5,434 nucleotides of DNA, from the NCBI GenBank assembly GCA_031396835.1, contig JANNLO010000216.1:1-5434 (forward strand). The letters run 5' to 3'. How positions within the stretch are numbered: the first letter of the stretch is position 1; each line of letters starts with the position of its first letter. Positions 1-5,221 of this stretch are shown piece after piece. The notes beneath the pieces are model-generated. The model saw nothing but the letters and a program-made list of their open reading frames with translations, did not search any database and was not told the DNA's origin. The stretch is from Snowella sp031396835 (GTDB lineage Bacteria; Cyanobacteriota; Cyanobacteriia; Cyanobacteriales; Microcystaceae). The position numbers and the translations under genes were made by a program.

Positions 1-53
1 GGGGTACATCGTTCAAGGTTCTGGAAGTAGGGGGTGCAAGCCTTTTTACTCAT
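1..53 (-). CDS. Possible 5' end of a partial ORF, transposase or unknown
   Basis: An ATG at 51-53 on the minus strand opens a frame that stays open to the left edge, giving MSKKACTPYFQNLERCT. AAGG sits six bases upstream of the ATG, a good ribosome-binding site. If 1-140 is an insertion sequence end, this would be the transposase start. Seventeen codons are too few to recognise a family, and a frame this short is often open by chance. The ribosome site and the position inside the putative element are the only support. Confidence 0.25.
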   Translation of the reverse strand, partial: MSKKACTPYFQNLERCT

Positions 54-140
54 TCTAGACCTTTTTCTCGCACTTTTTTTCTCGCTAAATCTCCCCAGCC
101 CTTTTTCAATAACGCTTTCAGCTTTATTCAGCAAGCCCTA
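1..140 (-). mobile_element. Possible end of an insertion sequence running off the left edge
   Basis: Read on the minus strand, this stretch begins at 140 with TAGGGCTTGCTGAATAA. From memory, this resembles terminal inverted repeats of several cyanobacterial insertion sequences. A purine-rich leader follows, then a possible start codon at 53 with a good ribosome site, as expected for a transposase gene just inside an element end. On the plus strand the same DNA is rich in CTTTTT blocks, with TTTTTCTCGC repeated at 62-71 and 76-85. The opposite end and any target duplication lie outside the window, so this is a resemblance and not a proof. It could equally be a solo remnant or plain intergenic DNA. 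Confidence 0.33.
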
Positions 141-304
141 ACTAATATGACGATTTTTTCTGGTATTTTTCTATTTTTGTTGCCGATAATTTGGGTGCAA
201 AAACTTCCAAATCACGTTAACAATTTTAAATGAAAAACTTAGATATTTGATTGTCTTCTTTTTATACAATCTATCTACTTAAAACCTAAAATTTATTAGG
301 AATT
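141..304. other. AT-rich spacer without a gene
   Basis: Together with 1-140 this makes more than 300 bases without a firm gene. No open frame of useful length is seen on either strand. The only structure is a small dyad at 285-300 (CCTAA, six bases, TTAGG), close to the larger hairpin at 305-336. No convincing promoter was found. Confidence 0.6.
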
Positions 305-336
305 CCCACGCACATTTAACTGGTTTTATGCGTGGG
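305..336 (-). terminator. Hairpin downstream of the cyclophilin gene
   Basis: CCCACGCA at 305-312 pairs perfectly with TGCGTGGG at 329-336 around a 16-base loop. The hairpin begins seven bases past the cyclophilin stop codon, where a terminator belongs. On the minus strand it is followed by AATTCC rather than an immediate run of T, so it is not a classical intrinsic terminator. It may act as a weak terminator or a transcript-end stabiliser. A second small dyad follows it at 285-300. Confidence 0.5.
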
Positions 337-343
337 TTTAATA

Positions 344-838
344 TTAAAGTTGACCGCAATCAGAAATAACAATTTCGGACTTGGGTTTTCCTGATTGTGT
401 TCCCAACTTTTCTATGGTTTCTACAATTTCTAATCCTTTGGATACTTTCCCAAAAACGACGTGTTTACCATCTAACCAGTTACAAGGAACAGTACAAATA
501 AAGAACTGAGAACCGTTGGTATTTGGCCCAGCATTCGCCATAGAAAGAATTCCAGATTCAGTATGTTTCAGTTTGAAATTTTCATCTGCAAACTTGTTGC
601 CATAGATTGATTTACCGCCTGTGCCATTACCATTAGTAAAATCGCCTCCTTGCAGCATAAACTGAGGAATAACGCGATGGAAACCGCTATCTTTATAACC
701 AAAACCAGCTTCTCCTGTGCATAATTGGCGAAAGTTTTCGGCAGTTTTAGGAACAACATCACTAAAAAGTTCAAACTCTATACGGCCACTTTCTTTGCCA
801 TCAATTGTAATATCAAAAAATACGGTTGGATTTGTCAT
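344..838 (-). CDS. Cytosolic cyclophilin-type peptidyl-prolyl cis-trans isomerase, cyclophilin A-like
   Basis: This enzyme catalyses cis-trans isomerisation of peptide bonds before proline and assists protein folding. The 164 residues form a single cyclophilin domain with no signal peptide or membrane segment, so it is probably cytosolic. Active-site residues are all visible: F53-H54-R55, F60, M61, Q63, A101, F113, W121, L122 and H126. These numbers coincide with those of human cyclophilin A, so the two proteins align almost without gaps. The ATG at 838 is preferred because GGAG lies eight bases upstream and it opens the usual MTNPTVFFD-like N terminus. A TTG at 844 would add two residues but sits only two bases from that site. 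It lies 174 bases downstream of hisN on the same strand, so it probably has its own promoter. Family assignment is very secure; the client proteins are unknown. Confidence 0.96.
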   Translation of the reverse strand: MTNPTVFFDITIDGKESGRIEFELFSDVVPKTAENFRQLCTGEAGFGYKDSGFHRVIPQFMLQGGDFTNGNGTGGKSIYGNKFADENFKLKHTESGILSMANAGPNTNGSQFFICTVPCNWLDGKHVVFGKVSKGLEIVETIEKLGTQSGKPKSEIVISDCGQL

Positions 839-846
839 TGTCAAAG

Positions 847-850
847 CTCC
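847..850 (-). promoter_or_regulatory. Ribosome-binding site that decides the cyclophilin start
   Basis: GGAG on the minus strand lies eight bases before the ATG at 838, an ideal distance. It is only two bases before the alternative TTG at 844, which argues against that longer start. Confidence 0.6.
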
Positions 851-902
851 ATTGCTTGAGATTAAAGATAAGAGAATGCGGTTTTAGAGAATCAAACTCC
901 TG

Positions 903-908
903 ACTATA
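903..908 (-). promoter_or_regulatory. Candidate -10 element for the cyclophilin gene
   Basis: TATAGT on the minus strand, about 65 bases before the start codon, matches the bacterial -10 box at five of six positions. No good -35 box is seen at 16-18 bases, and there is no TGn extension. The same hexamer occurs before hisC and msrA. It is a weak call in AT-rich DNA. Confidence 0.27.
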
Positions 909-962
909 AATTTTACCATTGCAACAGTAATGAAGATCGCTATCTTTATATCTATTTCCTTT

Positions 963-1008
963 AAAATAATGATTTTATTTTACAGATTCACTAGAACTAA
1001 AATTAGTT
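963..1008 (-). terminator. Weak AT-only dyads after hisN
   Basis: Two small inverted repeats follow the hisN stop codon on the minus strand. One is AACTAA/TTAGTT at 995-1008 with a two-base centre. The other is AAAATAA/TTATTTT at 963-981 with a five-base loop. Both have A-T dominated stems and would be unstable, so a role in ending the hisC-hisN transcript is only possible. Confidence 0.22.
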
Positions 1009-1012
1009 GAGT

Positions 1013-1828
1013 CTAAACTTTTTGGATAATAGCTAATGCGGCTTGGTGTAAATAACAATTAGACGCGGCTAAAACTTCAGTTGATTGCTGATTTAAAGGC
1101 TCTCCTGACCAGTCTGTAATTATGCCACCAGTTCCTTCAATGATAGGAATTAAAGCACAAAAATCATAATATTTCATGTCTGATTCGAGAATAATTAATG
1201 GCATCGCTGACCAACCTGAAGCTAGGGACAAATAGTTATAACAATCACCACCAAAAGCTGTCCGTTTACAGATAGTTTGTAGTTGAGTTGCGATCGCAAT
1301 TTGTCGGGCTGTAATAAACATTAAAGGCGTGGTAGAAGCGAGACAAGTTTCAGTTAAATTCCAATGATTTTCTGAAATATAAGGATTAGTTAAAATTTGA
1401 TTATTTAAAAGTGTTCGTTCGCCGTAAATTCCCTGCCATCTTTCTGTACTGATAGGTTGATCGGCAATTCCTAAAATTGTTTTTCCTGTTGCATTAACCA
1501 GACCAATTAAGGTTCCAAAAATAGGTAAACCTTTGACAAAAGAAGATGTTCCATCAATCGGATCAAGTACCCAATAATAACCATTTTGGGAAGCCTTATT
1601 GTCGCCTTCTTCCCGAATAATTCCATCTTCTGGAAAGATTTTAAAAAGATAATCTACCATTATTTGTTCTGCTTCTTGATCGGCAATTGTCACAATAGAA
1701 GAACTTTCATTTATTTTAGTTTGAGATATTAAATGCGATCGCCGAAAATAATGAAGAATGACTTCTCCTGACAAATCAGCTAAAATATGAGCGACTTCTA
1801 AACGTGATTTTAATTCAGTTTTGTTCAT
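1013..1828 (-). CDS. hisN: Histidinol-phosphatase, inositol monophosphatase family (HisN type)
   Basis: HisN removes phosphate from L-histidinol phosphate to give L-histidinol, the step before histidinol dehydrogenase in histidine synthesis. The 271 residues carry the metal-binding motifs of the inositol monophosphatase superfamily: E73-E74, DPIDGT at 89-94 followed by the F-x-x-G-x-P pattern, and YD at 221-222. The C-terminal block around 220-240 (YYDFCALIPIIEGTGG) has the form typical of HisN rather than the WDxAA form of true inositol monophosphatases. The ATG at 1828 is chosen; an in-frame TTG at 1849 would add seven residues but has no ribosome site. The start lies inside the end of hisC with a 14-base overlap, suggesting coupled translation. 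The upstream partner makes exactly its substrate, which strongly supports the call. Other sugar-phosphate activities of the family cannot be excluded. Confidence 0.9.
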   Translation of the reverse strand: MNKTELKSRLEVAHILADLSGEVILHYFRRSHLISQTKINESSSIVTIADQEAEQIMVDYLFKIFPEDGIIREEGDNKASQNGYYWVLDPIDGTSSFVKGLPIFGTLIGLVNATGKTILGIADQPISTERWQGIYGERTLLNNQILTNPYISENHWNLTETCLASTTPLMFITARQIAIATQLQTICKRTAFGGDCYNYLSLASGWSAMPLIILESDMKYYDFCALIPIIEGTGGIITDWSGEPLNQQSTEVLAASNCYLHQAALAIIQKV

Positions 1829-2864
1829 CTTTAATTGCTTTAATTTCAACTAATAATTGATCAATTTCTGAGTCTGTGCCGATGGTAATACGAACATAAT
1901 TTGTAATACGAGGATGACTAAAATAACGCACCAAAATTTTACGAGCTTTTAATTGTTGATAGAGTTCCGATGCAGCTATCCATTGGGGAGAAGCTAACAC
2001 AAAATTAGAGTCTGATTCAAATACTAAAAAATTGAGTTTACGTAATTCTATAATGAGGCGATCGCGGGTTTGACGAACTTGTTGCCAAATCGGTTTGAAT
2101 TCTTCGGTTGCTGTTAGGGCGGCTGTTCCTAAACTTTGCGCTAAACGATCTAAATTGTAGGAATCGCGCACCTTATCCATTTCTTGAATCAAAGCAGGGG
2201 AACTAATGCCAAAACCGACTCGCATTCCCGCCAGACTATAACTTTTAGAAAGCGTCCGAGAAATAATCACGTTATCAAATTGGGTCAGAAAATCCCAATG
2301 ATCCTCATCAGAAAAGTCAATATAAGCCTCATCAATTAACACTATTCCCTGAGCTTGGGCGCAGGTTTGGGCAAGAAATTCTCGATTTAAATGTTTACCA
2401 ACGGGCGCATTTGGAGAAGCTAGAAAAATCAATTTTGCCTCTGGACAAATGACTGGCCCAGTTAATTCAAATTTTTCATTTAAAGGAATTTTTTGAATCA
2501 CTACACCATGAACTTTAGCGATCGTTTCATAAAGAGAATAAGTTAAATCTAAAAAGGCAATAACTTCGCCAGGATTAACAAACGTCCGCAGAGCAATATT
2601 AAGAATGTCATCAGAGCCATTACCCGCCAAAATTTGATCAACAGAAAGATCCCACACTTTTGCGGCAGCTTTGCGTAATTGAGTCGCAACGGGATCGGGA
2701 TAAAGCCTCACTTTAGCTAAATCTTGTTGTAAATTTTCAAAAATTTTAGGCGGCGGCGCGTAAGGATTTTCATTAGTATTGAGTTTAATAAAATCCGTTG
2801 TTTGGGGCTGTTCCCCAGGAATATAACTAGAAGCTTGGCGGACACAATCTCGAATTAAAGACAT
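1815..2864 (-). CDS. hisC: Histidinol-phosphate aminotransferase
   Basis: HisC transfers the amino group of glutamate to imidazole-acetol phosphate to give histidinol phosphate, using pyridoxal phosphate (PLP). The 349 residues match the usual family length for a fold-type I aminotransferase. Visible features are LNTNENPY near residues 28-35, GNGSDD at 81-86, D178 and Y181 in the IDEAY segment, the PLP-binding lysine K207 in SKSYSLAGMRVGFG, and R325 in the C-terminal YVRITIG. The common NNPTG-type motif reads PNAPVG at 151-156, so an alanine stands where many relatives have the PLP-contacting asparagine. The ATG at 2864 has no clear ribosome site. It is the first gene of a two-gene operon with hisN and is divergent from ntcB. 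Related aromatic aminotransferases are possible, but pairing with hisN makes HisC much more likely. Confidence 0.94.
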   Translation of the reverse strand: MSLIRDCVRQASSYIPGEQPQTTDFIKLNTNENPYAPPPKIFENLQQDLAKVRLYPDPVATQLRKAAAKVWDLSVDQILAGNGSDDILNIALRTFVNPGEVIAFLDLTYSLYETIAKVHGVVIQKIPLNEKFELTGPVICPEAKLIFLASPNAPVGKHLNREFLAQTCAQAQGIVLIDEAYIDFSDEDHWDFLTQFDNVIISRTLSKSYSLAGMRVGFGISSPALIQEMDKVRDSYNLDRLAQSLGTAALTATEEFKPIWQQVRQTRDRLIIELRKLNFLVFESDSNFVLASPQWIAASELYQQLKARKILVRYFSHPRITNYVRITIGTDSEIDQLLVEIKAIKDEQN

Positions 2865-2891
2865 GGGTTTTACAAATTCTTAAGCCTTTTT

Positions 2892-2900
2892 ACTATAGCA
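2892..2900 (-). promoter_or_regulatory. Candidate extended -10 promoter of hisC-hisN
   Basis: On the minus strand this reads TGCTATAGT, an extended -10 element (TGn plus TATAGT). It would start transcription about 20 bases before the hisC ATG. The -35 region at 17 bases is poor, which an extended -10 can tolerate. It is the best promoter candidate between hisC and ntcB on this strand. Confidence 0.42.
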
Positions 2901-2926
2901 ATGCTGGGATCTTCTAAGCTTTGTCC

Positions 2927-2945
2927 GTAATATTACAATCTTGTA
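2927..2945. promoter_or_regulatory. Two overlapping palindromes abutting the NtcA box
   Basis: GTAATATTAC at 2927-2936 is a perfect 10-base palindrome. TACAA-TC-TTGTA at 2934-2945 is a second dyad that runs into the GTA of the NtcA box. LysR-type regulators often bind interrupted dyads beside their own gene, so this may be an NtcB or other operator between the divergent hisC and ntcB genes. Neither dyad fits the T-N11-A form exactly, so the assignment is tentative. Confidence 0.3.
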
Positions 2946-2984
2946 TCAATCTCTACTAAACCCTTGAGAGAAATTCGTTATTGT
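2943..2984 (+). promoter_or_regulatory. Canonical NtcA-activated promoter of ntcB
   Basis: GTA-TCAATCTC-TAC at 2943-2956 is a perfect GTA-N8-TAC site for NtcA, the cyanobacterial CRP-family nitrogen regulator. Exactly 22 bases later, at 2979-2984, comes TATTGT, which fits the TA-N3-T -10 box. This is the classical class II NtcA promoter layout, placing the site near -41.5 if transcription starts about seven bases after the -10 box. The leader to the ntcB ATG would be about 34 bases. No good -35 box is needed or seen. All three elements and both spacings are read directly from the sequence. Confidence 0.82.
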
Positions 2985-3024
2985 CAAAACTTGGTGAAAT
3001 AATGTAATCGAGTAAGCAAGAGCA

Positions 3025-3960
3025 ATGCGGATTGAGCAATTACAAGCATTCCTGGCGATCGCAGAAAGTGGCAATTTTGGACAAGCGGCCCGAAAATGTG
3101 GGATTACCCAATCAACAGTCAGTCGGCAGATTCAATCATTGGAAAGTGATTTGGGCTTTCCTCTTTTTCATCGCACTGCCCAAGCAAAATTAACCGTTGC
3201 TGGCGAAAAATTATTACCCCGCGCCCGAAAAATTTGTCAGGAATGGGCGATCGCAAGTGAAGAAATTGCCGATTTGCAAGCAGGAAAACAACCCGAACTT
3301 TGCATTGCCGCGATTCATTCCGTCTGTTCCCATTATTTACCGCCGATTCTTCAGAAATTTTGTCGAGATTTTCCCGAAATCCAGTTACGAGTCACTGCTT
3401 TGGGGAGCGATCGCGCTTTAAAAGTTTTACGGGACGGATTAGTAGATGTGGCCGTCGTGATGAATAACCGCTTTTTAACTTCTAGCCCTGATTTGACGGT
3501 GGAATTACTCTATGAAGAAAAAATTGAAATTTTAATGGCAGCTGGTCATCCCTTATCTTGTTATGAAAAAGTTCCTTGGTCAGCCCTGGTTAAGTATCCC
3601 CAGGTCGTTTTTAAAGACGGTTACGGAATGCAACGTTTAGTGCAAGAATGGTTCACTCATCAAGACATTTCTCCCAAGATTGTCATGGAATTAAATACTT
3701 TGGATGCTTTTAGAGGAGTTGTCCGACAAGGTGAAATTATTGCCCTCTTACCCCAAACTGCTCTTTTAGAAGCTCGTCAAGATCCCACTTTAGCCGTGCG
3801 TTCCCTAGCTGAATTACCTGAAACTAATGCAAATTCGCAAAAATTTAAACAAGGTCTAACTCGTCAAGTCGTTTTAGTCACAACCAGTGATCGCCTTAAT
3901 GTTCCCCCGATTGCCCATTTTTGTGATTTAGTACGCCAATTTACCCAGAAAGCTGTTTGA
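3025..3960 (+). CDS. ntcB: LysR-type transcriptional regulator, probably nitrogen assimilation activator NtcB
   Basis: NtcB is a LysR-family activator that works with NtcA to raise transcription of nitrate and nitrite assimilation genes. The 311 residues show an N-terminal winged helix-turn-helix (roughly 1-60, with FGQAARKCGITQSTVSRQIQ at 18-37). The LysR effector-binding domain runs from about 90 to 305. Segments such as ALGSDRALKVL (125-135) and VMNNRFL (145-151) recall cyanobacterial NtcB proteins from memory, and the length fits. The ATG at 3025 is the natural start because an in-frame TAA lies four codons upstream; the ribosome site is weak. The canonical NtcA promoter just upstream independently supports the NtcB call. 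No nitrate or nitrite genes are visible in the window, so its targets must lie elsewhere. LysR family is certain; NtcB is likely but another LysR subgroup such as a CbbR/RbcR-like protein remains possible. Confidence 0.82.
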   Translation: MRIEQLQAFLAIAESGNFGQAARKCGITQSTVSRQIQSLESDLGFPLFHRTAQAKLTVAGEKLLPRARKICQEWAIASEEIADLQAGKQPELCIAAIHSVCSHYLPPILQKFCRDFPEIQLRVTALGSDRALKVLRDGLVDVAVVMNNRFLTSSPDLTVELLYEEKIEILMAAGHPLSCYEKVPWSALVKYPQVVFKDGYGMQRLVQEWFTHQDISPKIVMELNTLDAFRGVVRQGEIIALLPQTALLEARQDPTLAVRSLAELPETNANSQKFKQGLTRQVVLVTTSDRLNVPPIAHFCDLVRQFTQKAV

Positions 3961-3988
3961 AAAATAATTATTTTAGTGGCGATCGCCA
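3961..3988. terminator. Palindromes in the convergent ntcB/hicA gap
   Basis: Immediately after the ntcB stop, AAAATAATTATTTT (3961-3974) is a perfect 14-base palindrome. TGGCGATCGCCA (3977-3988) is a perfect 12-base palindrome built around a HIP1 site. The gap between the two convergent stop codons is only 32 bases and is almost filled by these dyads. They could help end transcription from both sides, but the stems are AT-rich or short and no ordinary T-tailed hairpin is present. Confidence 0.27.
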
Positions 3989-3992
3989 AAAA

Positions 3993-4205
3993 TCACTTTA
4001 ACTCATTGAATTCTTGCTCATTAATTCCTAGCTGACCCAAAATTTCTTGAAATAACCATCCCCCGATTTCCGTATTTCCATGAACAGGAATAGTTGTGGC
4101 TCTTCCGTCTGGACATTTCCAACGAGCGTGGCTTCCCTTTTGCCTCACTTTAATAAAACCCAATTTTTTAGCAACTTTTTCTAATTCTTTCGCTTTAGCA
4201 GGCAT
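3993..4205 (-). CDS. hicA: HicA-family toxin (putative mRNA interferase)
   Basis: HicA toxins are small double-stranded-RNA-binding-fold proteins that cleave mRNA and are neutralised by HicB. The 70 residues form the full domain. The family signature KGSHARW contains the catalytic histidine H26, followed by GRATTIPVHGNTEIGGW (34-50) with H42, then an ILGQLGI helix. The ATG at 4205 has AAGGA six bases upstream and overlaps the end of hicB by 11 bases, so the two are translationally coupled. Nothing looks truncated and the catalytic histidine is present, so activity is plausible. Whether this copy is toxic cannot be judged from sequence. Confidence 0.92.
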   Translation of the reverse strand: MPAKAKELEKVAKKLGFIKVRQKGSHARWKCPDGRATTIPVHGNTEIGGWLFQEILGQLGINEQEFNELK

Positions 4206-4410
4206 GGGAAATCCTTAATTCCACATTTTTGGGTAAGGGTTTTTCCTCCTCTAAATATTCTTCCTGAATCATCGTAAATACCTGAAATAATTCTAGTCTT
4301 GCTTCTTCGGCGGTTTGTCCCCAAGCATGGCAGCCTTCAATTGCGGGTAAATAAGCGACAAAAGTACCATTATCATCGGGACGAACAATCATGGTGTAGT
4401 CTGTAAACAT
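4195..4410 (-). CDS. hicB: HicB-family antitoxin, short form
   Basis: HicB binds and blocks the HicA toxin. The 71 residues cover the partial RNase H-like HicB domain. It opens with YTMIVRPDDNGTFVAYLPAIEG (5-26), continues with GCHAWGQTAEEA (26-37), then a helix and a short acidic stretch EEYLEEEKPLP. Longer HicB proteins carry a C-terminal helix-turn-helix or ribbon-helix-helix DNA-binding domain; none is present here. The ATG at 4410 is used because starting at M7 (4392) would remove the first beta strand; the ribosome site is a weak AGAG. The gene precedes hicA, the reverse of the E. coli hicA-hicB order. Orphan HicB-like proteins exist, but the overlapping toxin gene makes this a genuine antitoxin candidate. 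Confidence 0.9.
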   Translation of the reverse strand: MFTDYTMIVRPDDNGTFVAYLPAIEGCHAWGQTAEEARLELFQVFTMIQEEYLEEEKPLPKNVELRISHAC

Positions 4411-4437
4411 TTTGCTCTTTTAGAGATTATTTTATTA

Positions 4438-4460
4438 AAAGTATAGACTTTCTAGACTTT
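4438..4460 (-). promoter_or_regulatory. Candidate hicBA promoter with operator-like repeats
   Basis: On the minus strand, TATACT (4440-4445) is a good -10 box about 30 bases before the hicB ATG; the -35 box is weak. It is embedded in repeats: AAAGT-ATAG-ACTTT at 4438-4451 is an inverted repeat, and TAGACTTT occurs twice at 4444-4451 and 4453-4460, nine bases apart. Repeats overlapping a toxin-antitoxin promoter are typical of autoregulatory operators. This is an inference from position and symmetry. Confidence 0.4.
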
Positions 4461-4523
4461 AAAATTTATTAGTACGAATTAAATTAAAAAATTCAATGAT
4501 TCAGATTGAGTTTAAAGATTCGT

Positions 4524-4529
4524 TATAGT
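4524..4529 (+). promoter_or_regulatory. Candidate -10 element of msrA
   Basis: TATAGT here would start transcription about 25 bases before the msrA ATG. The expected -35 region is poor, and there is no TGn extension. It is the best -10 match in the 151-base gap between hicB and msrA on this strand. No ribosome site is seen close to the ATG. Confidence 0.38.
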
Positions 4530-4561
4530 AAAAGGGAACTTTCTTCAAAATTTGAACCCTT

Positions 4562-5221
4562 ATGGCACTCTTTGGATTTGGCAAAAAAGCCGCCTTACCT
4601 AACCCCAACGAAGCTCTTCCTGGACGGACAACCGAGATGAAAGTCCTTGCTTCTCATTTTGTCAATAAAAATCCGCTCAAGCCACCCTTTCCCGATGGTT
4701 ATGAAACCGCGATGTTTGGATTGGGATGCTTTTGGGGAGCAGAACGAAAATTTTGGCAATTACCAGGTGTTTACTCAACCTCAGTTGGTTATGCCGCAGG
4801 TTATACTCCCAATCCCACCTATCACGAAGTTTGTTCGGGAATGACGGGACATAATGAAGTTGTGTTGGTGGTTTTTGATCCCCAAGTTATTAGTTATGCT
4901 GAATTACTAAAAGTTTTTTGGGAAAGTCATAATCCAACCCAGGGAATGCAACAAGGCAACGATGCGGGAACCCAATATCGCTCTGGGATTTATACCTATT
5001 CGTTCGCACAAAAGAAGGTAGCGGAAGATTCTCGTGATCTTTACCAAAAAGCGTTGAATAAATCAGGATATTCAGCTATTACGACTGAAATTTTAGAGGC
5101 TCCCGCATTTTATTATGCCGAGGATTATCATCAACAATATTTAGCCAAAAATCCTAATGGTTATTGCGGTTTGGGCGGAACCAATGTTACTTGTCCTCTT
5201 CCTTTAGAAGTTGCTATTTGA
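4562..5221 (+). CDS. msrA: Peptide-methionine (S)-S-oxide reductase MsrA
   Basis: MsrA reduces methionine-S-sulfoxide, free or in proteins, back to methionine and so repairs oxidative damage, with thioredoxin as the usual reductant. The 219 residues contain the catalytic motif GCFWGAE with C56. The GYxxGYTPNPTYxEVCSGxTGHxEVV-type block follows at about 76-101, then GNDAGTQYRSGIY at 132-144. The C-terminal segment GYCGLGG to TCPLP holds resolving cysteines C202 and C211. This three-cysteine arrangement matches the E. coli enzyme (212 residues), including its N-terminal LPGR extension, so the protein is full length. No signal peptide is seen, so it is cytosolic. It stands alone: divergent from hicB and convergent with an unidentified gene. 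No msrB is fused or adjacent. Confidence 0.97.
   Translation: MALFGFGKKAALPNPNEALPGRTTEMKVLASHFVNKNPLKPPFPDGYETAMFGLGCFWGAERKFWQLPGVYSTSVGYAAGYTPNPTYHEVCSGMTGHNEVVLVVFDPQVISYAELLKVFWESHNPTQGMQQGNDAGTQYRSGIYTYSFAQKKVAEDSRDLYQKALNKSGYSAITTEILEAPAFYYAEDYHQQYLAKNPNGYCGLGGTNVTCPLPLEVAI

Noticed and set aside
191..198. GGGTGCAA repeated from 33-40, considered as a repeat pair
   Set aside because: Only eight bases match and the flanks differ, so it does not support a second insertion sequence end.
568..774. Open frame of 68 codons inside the cyclophilin gene
   Set aside because: It lies wholly within a strongly conserved gene in another frame and its translation resembles no protein.
1828..1849. 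Longer hisN start at TTG 1849
   Set aside because: No ribosome site precedes it, the extra residues merely repeat the lysine-rich hisC overlap in another frame, and the ATG at 1828 fits the family start better.
2982..2987. Perfect TTGACA -35 box on the minus strand, facing hisC
   Set aside because: No -10-like sequence lies 16-19 bases downstream (it reads GGGTTT or similar), and the place overlaps the ntcB -10 box.
3197..3421. Open frame of 74 codons inside ntcB
   Set aside because: It is a shifted frame of the LysR gene with no recognisable domain or ribosome site.
4460..4472. 13-base match TAAAATTTATTAG also present at 287-299
   Set aside because: It is entirely AT-rich apart from one G, no longer match surrounds it, and chance identity is plausible.
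4647..4844. Open frame of 65 codons inside msrA
   Set aside because: It overlaps the conserved MsrA catalytic region in another frame and looks like a shadow.
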